Source of the DNA: Croceivirga sp.
GTDB taxonomy: Bacteria; Bacteroidota; Bacteroidia; Flavobacteriales; Flavobacteriaceae
DNA length: 64,000 nt
Direction: 5' to 3'
NCBI GenBank assembly: GCA_028284665.1
Contig: JANQRG010000042.1
Location: forward strand, 171,665 to 235,664
Both the position numbers and the translations under genes were made by a program. The first letter of the stretch is position 1; each line of letters begins with the position of its first letter. Positions 62,262-64,000 of this stretch are shown here, piece after piece. The notes beneath the pieces are model-generated. The model was not told the origin of the DNA. It saw only the letters and a program-made list of their open reading frames with translations, and did not search any database.

Positions 62262-62414
62262 AAGGATACTCTCGATTTCTAACTACGATTCTTCTGCCAT
62301 TAGCATTCTTCGACTGATTTGAAAAATGAGCATCCTTTTTCTTAAAATTAATGAAATTTTAATTATTCGAAGAAATCATTATAATGAGATGAAAGAAAGA
62401 ATTTTCACGTTTAC

Positions 62415-63662
62415 CTAACTATTGGTTTTGTTGATATTCCTTATCTCATCCTTACCCTTTAATTTCATTCTAAGCATCTGCATATCTTCGCTTACCCTTC
62501 GATTTAGAATTTTGGCATAATGCTGAGTAGTTCTTAAGTTTTTATGGCCAAGCATCTTACTCACTGATTCGATTGAGACTCCATTGGACAGGGTTACCGT
62601 AGTTGCAAAAGTATGCCTTGCTAAATGTGTTGTTAAATTCTTTTTTATCCCACTTAAGTCAGCTATTTCCTTTAAATAAGCATTCATCTTTTGGTTGGTC
62701 AGTACAGGAAGTAATCTATCATTGATTAAGTAAGGACTATGCTTGTATTTATCCAAGATCATTTGTGCGGTTGGAAGAATGGGTATATTAGCTTTAGATT
62801 TCGTCTTGGTTCGAGCGGTGTTTATCCAGTTCTCTCCGTCAATTCCTTTATTGATATCATTCTTATTTAGCTTTTTCACATCAGCATAGGCCAATCCAGT
62901 AAAGCAACAGAAAACAAAGATATCCCTTACGTGTTCCAAACGAGGAGTTCGAAATTCTGTATCCAACAATTGTTGAATTTCATCAGTGGACAGAAATTCA
63001 CGTTCTACTTTTTTAAGTCTTACTTTCCAATTAACAAAGGGATCTTTAGCAATCCAGTCATTGGCGTAGGCAATCCTTATAATCTTCTTGAAATTCACCA
63101 CATATTTTATTGCCGTATTATGACTGCATTTCCGTACCGTTTTTAAATAATATTCGAATCCGCTTATGAATTTGTGATTTATATCTTTTACGGGGATATC
63201 ATTCTTTTTATACTCTCTGTTGATATAATCACCGACATGTTTCTTTGCTGTTCTGTATCGTTCGGCTGTTCCAGCTGAAAAATCTTTACCAATTAGTTTA
63301 TCTACCTGGTCATTATGCTCTTGAAAAAGTTCTAATAGCATCTTCTCAGGCTTTTTCTTTCCCAAATACATATCCTTTAGAGATACCGCAGTAACCTCCC
63401 TATTTTCTTCCTGAAGTTTGTCGTAAATCTTAAATAGTCGTGTACGGATACTATTCAAATGAATATTTAGCTCCCTACTAGATGCCGTTTTACCTTGCAA
63501 AAGTTCCTTTGTTGAGTCCCATTTGGATAAATCAACCTTTCGTTGAGTACTGACTTCACAACGCTTTCCGTTTACCGTTATCCGTAGGTATAATGGGGCT
63601 TTCCCGTGTTTGTCGACATCATTTCGTTTGGGATAAAACAGAATTGAGAATGTATTTTTCAT
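62415..63662 (-). CDS. Tyrosine recombinase (integrase) with SAM-like core-binding domain
   Basis: About 415 residues from ATG 63662 (MKNTFSILFYPKR). It has an N-terminal Arm-DNA-binding domain, a SAM-like core-binding domain and a catalytic domain with HLARHTFAT (HxxR) and LGHKNLRTTQHYAKI containing the nucleophilic Tyr. The usual catalytic TGLR is TGLAYAD, as in many Bacteroidota integrases that lack this Arg. The gene starts about 240 bp from the tRNA-Ser 3' end and reads away from it, the standard position for an integrase that recombines in that tRNA. Confidence 0.93.
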   Translation of the reverse strand: MKNTFSILFYPKRNDVDKHGKAPLYLRITVNGKRCEVSTQRKVDLSKWDSTKELLQGKTASSRELNIHLNSIRTRLFKIYDKLQEENREVTAVSLKDMYLGKKKPEKMLLELFQEHNDQVDKLIGKDFSAGTAERYRTAKKHVGDYINREYKKNDIPVKDINHKFISGFEYYLKTVRKCSHNTAIKYVVNFKKIIRIAYANDWIAKDPFVNWKVRLKKVEREFLSTDEIQQLLDTEFRTPRLEHVRDIFVFCCFTGLAYADVKKLNKNDINKGIDGENWINTARTKTKSKANIPILPTAQMILDKYKHSPYLINDRLLPVLTNQKMNAYLKEIADLSGIKKNLTTHLARHTFATTVTLSNGVSIESVSKMLGHKNLRTTQHYAKILNRRVSEDMQMLRMKLKGKDEIRNINKTNS

Positions 63663-63750
63663 AGGTGAGTACTTCAAATCAACATAAAACCATAGCTTTA
63701 AAGTACAAAAAATACGATTGTAATTAAAAGAAAATCAATAAATTATAGCT

Positions 63751-63793
63751 AAATCGGTGAGTATTTTTTATTTAAACATTTACTCACCGATTT
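63751..63793. repeat. 13-bp inverted repeat in the integrase promoter
   Basis: AAATCGGTGAGTA (63751-63763) and TACTCACCGATTT (63781-63793) are perfect inverted copies 17 bases apart. The right arm is part of the 21-bp terminal repeat. They lie between the integrase start and the tRNA, suiting arm sites or autoregulation. Confidence 0.6.
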
Positions 63794-63801
63794 ACTCACC
63801 T
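63781..63801 (+). repeat. Terminal 21-bp repeat, right copy
   Basis: TACTCACCGATTTACTCACCT is the partner of 51336-51356, differing at one base. It lies about 100 bp inside the right boundary of the element. Confidence 0.65.
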
Positions 63802-63849
63802 TTTTGATGATATTAGACGATATTATATGAAATCAATAAAAATGATAAA

Positions 63850-63874
63850 CCCTGTAAATCATATATTTACAGGG
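63850..63874 (-). terminator. tRNA-Ser terminator hairpin
   Basis: CCCTGTAAAT and ATTTACAGGG form a 10-bp stem downstream of the tRNA-Ser gene on the minus strand, followed by T-rich sequence. A close relative lies at 21441-21465. Confidence 0.65.
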
Positions 63875-63901
63875 TTTATAGTAGTTTTTGTATGCTACTC
63901 A

Positions 63902-63919
63902 GCGGAGGAAGAGGGATTC
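63902..63919 (-). repeat. attR core within tRNA-Ser 3' end
   Basis: GCGGAGGAAGAGGGATTC covers the 3' end of the tRNA gene and is duplicated at 51105 (18/18) and 51262 (first 15 bases). This is the integration target. Confidence 0.75.
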
Positions 63920-63987
63920 GAACCCCCGGAGGTGTGACCCTCAACAGTTTTCAAGACTGCCGCATTCGACCACTCTGCCATTCCTCC
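63903..63987 (-). tRNA. tRNA-Ser(UGA)
   Basis: An 85-nt tRNA on the minus strand. The acceptor stem GGAGGAA pairs with TTCCTCC, and G is the discriminator base. The anticodon arm GCAGT-CTTGAAA-ACTGT gives anticodon TGA. A long variable arm (about GAGGGTCACACCTCC) marks a class II serine tRNA, and the T arm contains GGTTCGAATCC. CCA is not encoded. The gene is intact and its 3' end is the integration site of the element to its left. Confidence 0.95.
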
Positions 63988-64000
63988 AAAATCGACTTGA

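Noticed and set aside
21250..63988. Insertion-sequence transposases
   Set aside because: No transposase-like reading frame or IS-type terminal repeats were found. The decayed genes look like indels, nonsense mutations and recombination, not IS insertion.

Overview
The window looks like the chromosome of a marine member of Flavobacteriia (Bacteroidota). It has SusC/SusD outer-membrane pairs, promoter elements of the TAnnTTTG type, a hybrid two-component regulator, LytTR regulation, ECF42/DGPF and DinB families, and Bacteroidota-type MobC/relaxase and integrase genes. This lineage call is inference from gene content; no rRNA is present.

Region 1 (1 to about 21.25 kb) is an L-fucose utilization locus. 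A leftward operon (about 7.0 kb to the left edge) encodes the whole non-phosphorylative route: fucose/H+ symporter, mutarotase, fucose dehydrogenase, fuconolactonase, fuconate dehydratase, 2-keto-3-deoxyfuconate dehydrogenase and 2,4-diketo-3-deoxyfuconate hydrolase. The last step yields pyruvate plus L-lactate, and an FMN-dependent hydroxy-acid dehydrogenase cut by the left edge could oxidise the lactate. A divergent rightward arm encodes three GH29 alpha-L-fucosidases, a SusC/SusD pair and a large VCBS/ASPIC-UnbV lipoprotein. An AraC regulator sits between the arms. Three promoters share the box GGCAAAAAAA(G/A)TAT followed, always after exactly 44 bases, by a TACNTTTG -7 element. This is probably the regulon's cis signal.

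Region 2 (about 21.5 to 50.7 kb) is a patchwork of small stress, detoxification and regulatory genes: four DinB-type genes (one frameshifted), VOC proteins, a DHA2 exporter, a LytS/LytTR pair, an ECF42 sigma factor with its DGPF partner, Ogt, an MddA-like methanethiol methyltransferase, an orphan hybrid two-component regulator and an orphan MacB-type permease. It contains several decayed genes, including two interrupted by single in-frame TAG codons (32801 and 43355).

Region 3 (about 51.1 to 63.99 kb) is a mobilizable element integrated at the 3' end of a tRNA-Ser(UGA) gene. It has an integrase next to the tRNA, tRNA-end duplications at 51105 and 51262, 21-bp repeats near both ends, and a mobC-relaxase module. 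Its cargo includes a five-gene leftward operon: XRE regulator, Cas4-like Fe-S PD-(D/E)XK nuclease, long Argonaute with an apparently catalytic DEDN PIWI site, a 148-residue helical protein and an HExxH metallopeptidase-like protein. A doubled TGTTGA-N8-TCAACA operator lies upstream. Other cargo is a DUF2971 protein, a DUF4365-type protein and a phospholipase-D-type protein fused to an Hsp70 substrate-binding domain. The Argonaute operon is the strongest candidate for an undescribed defence system. The PLD-Hsp70 fusion is the second.
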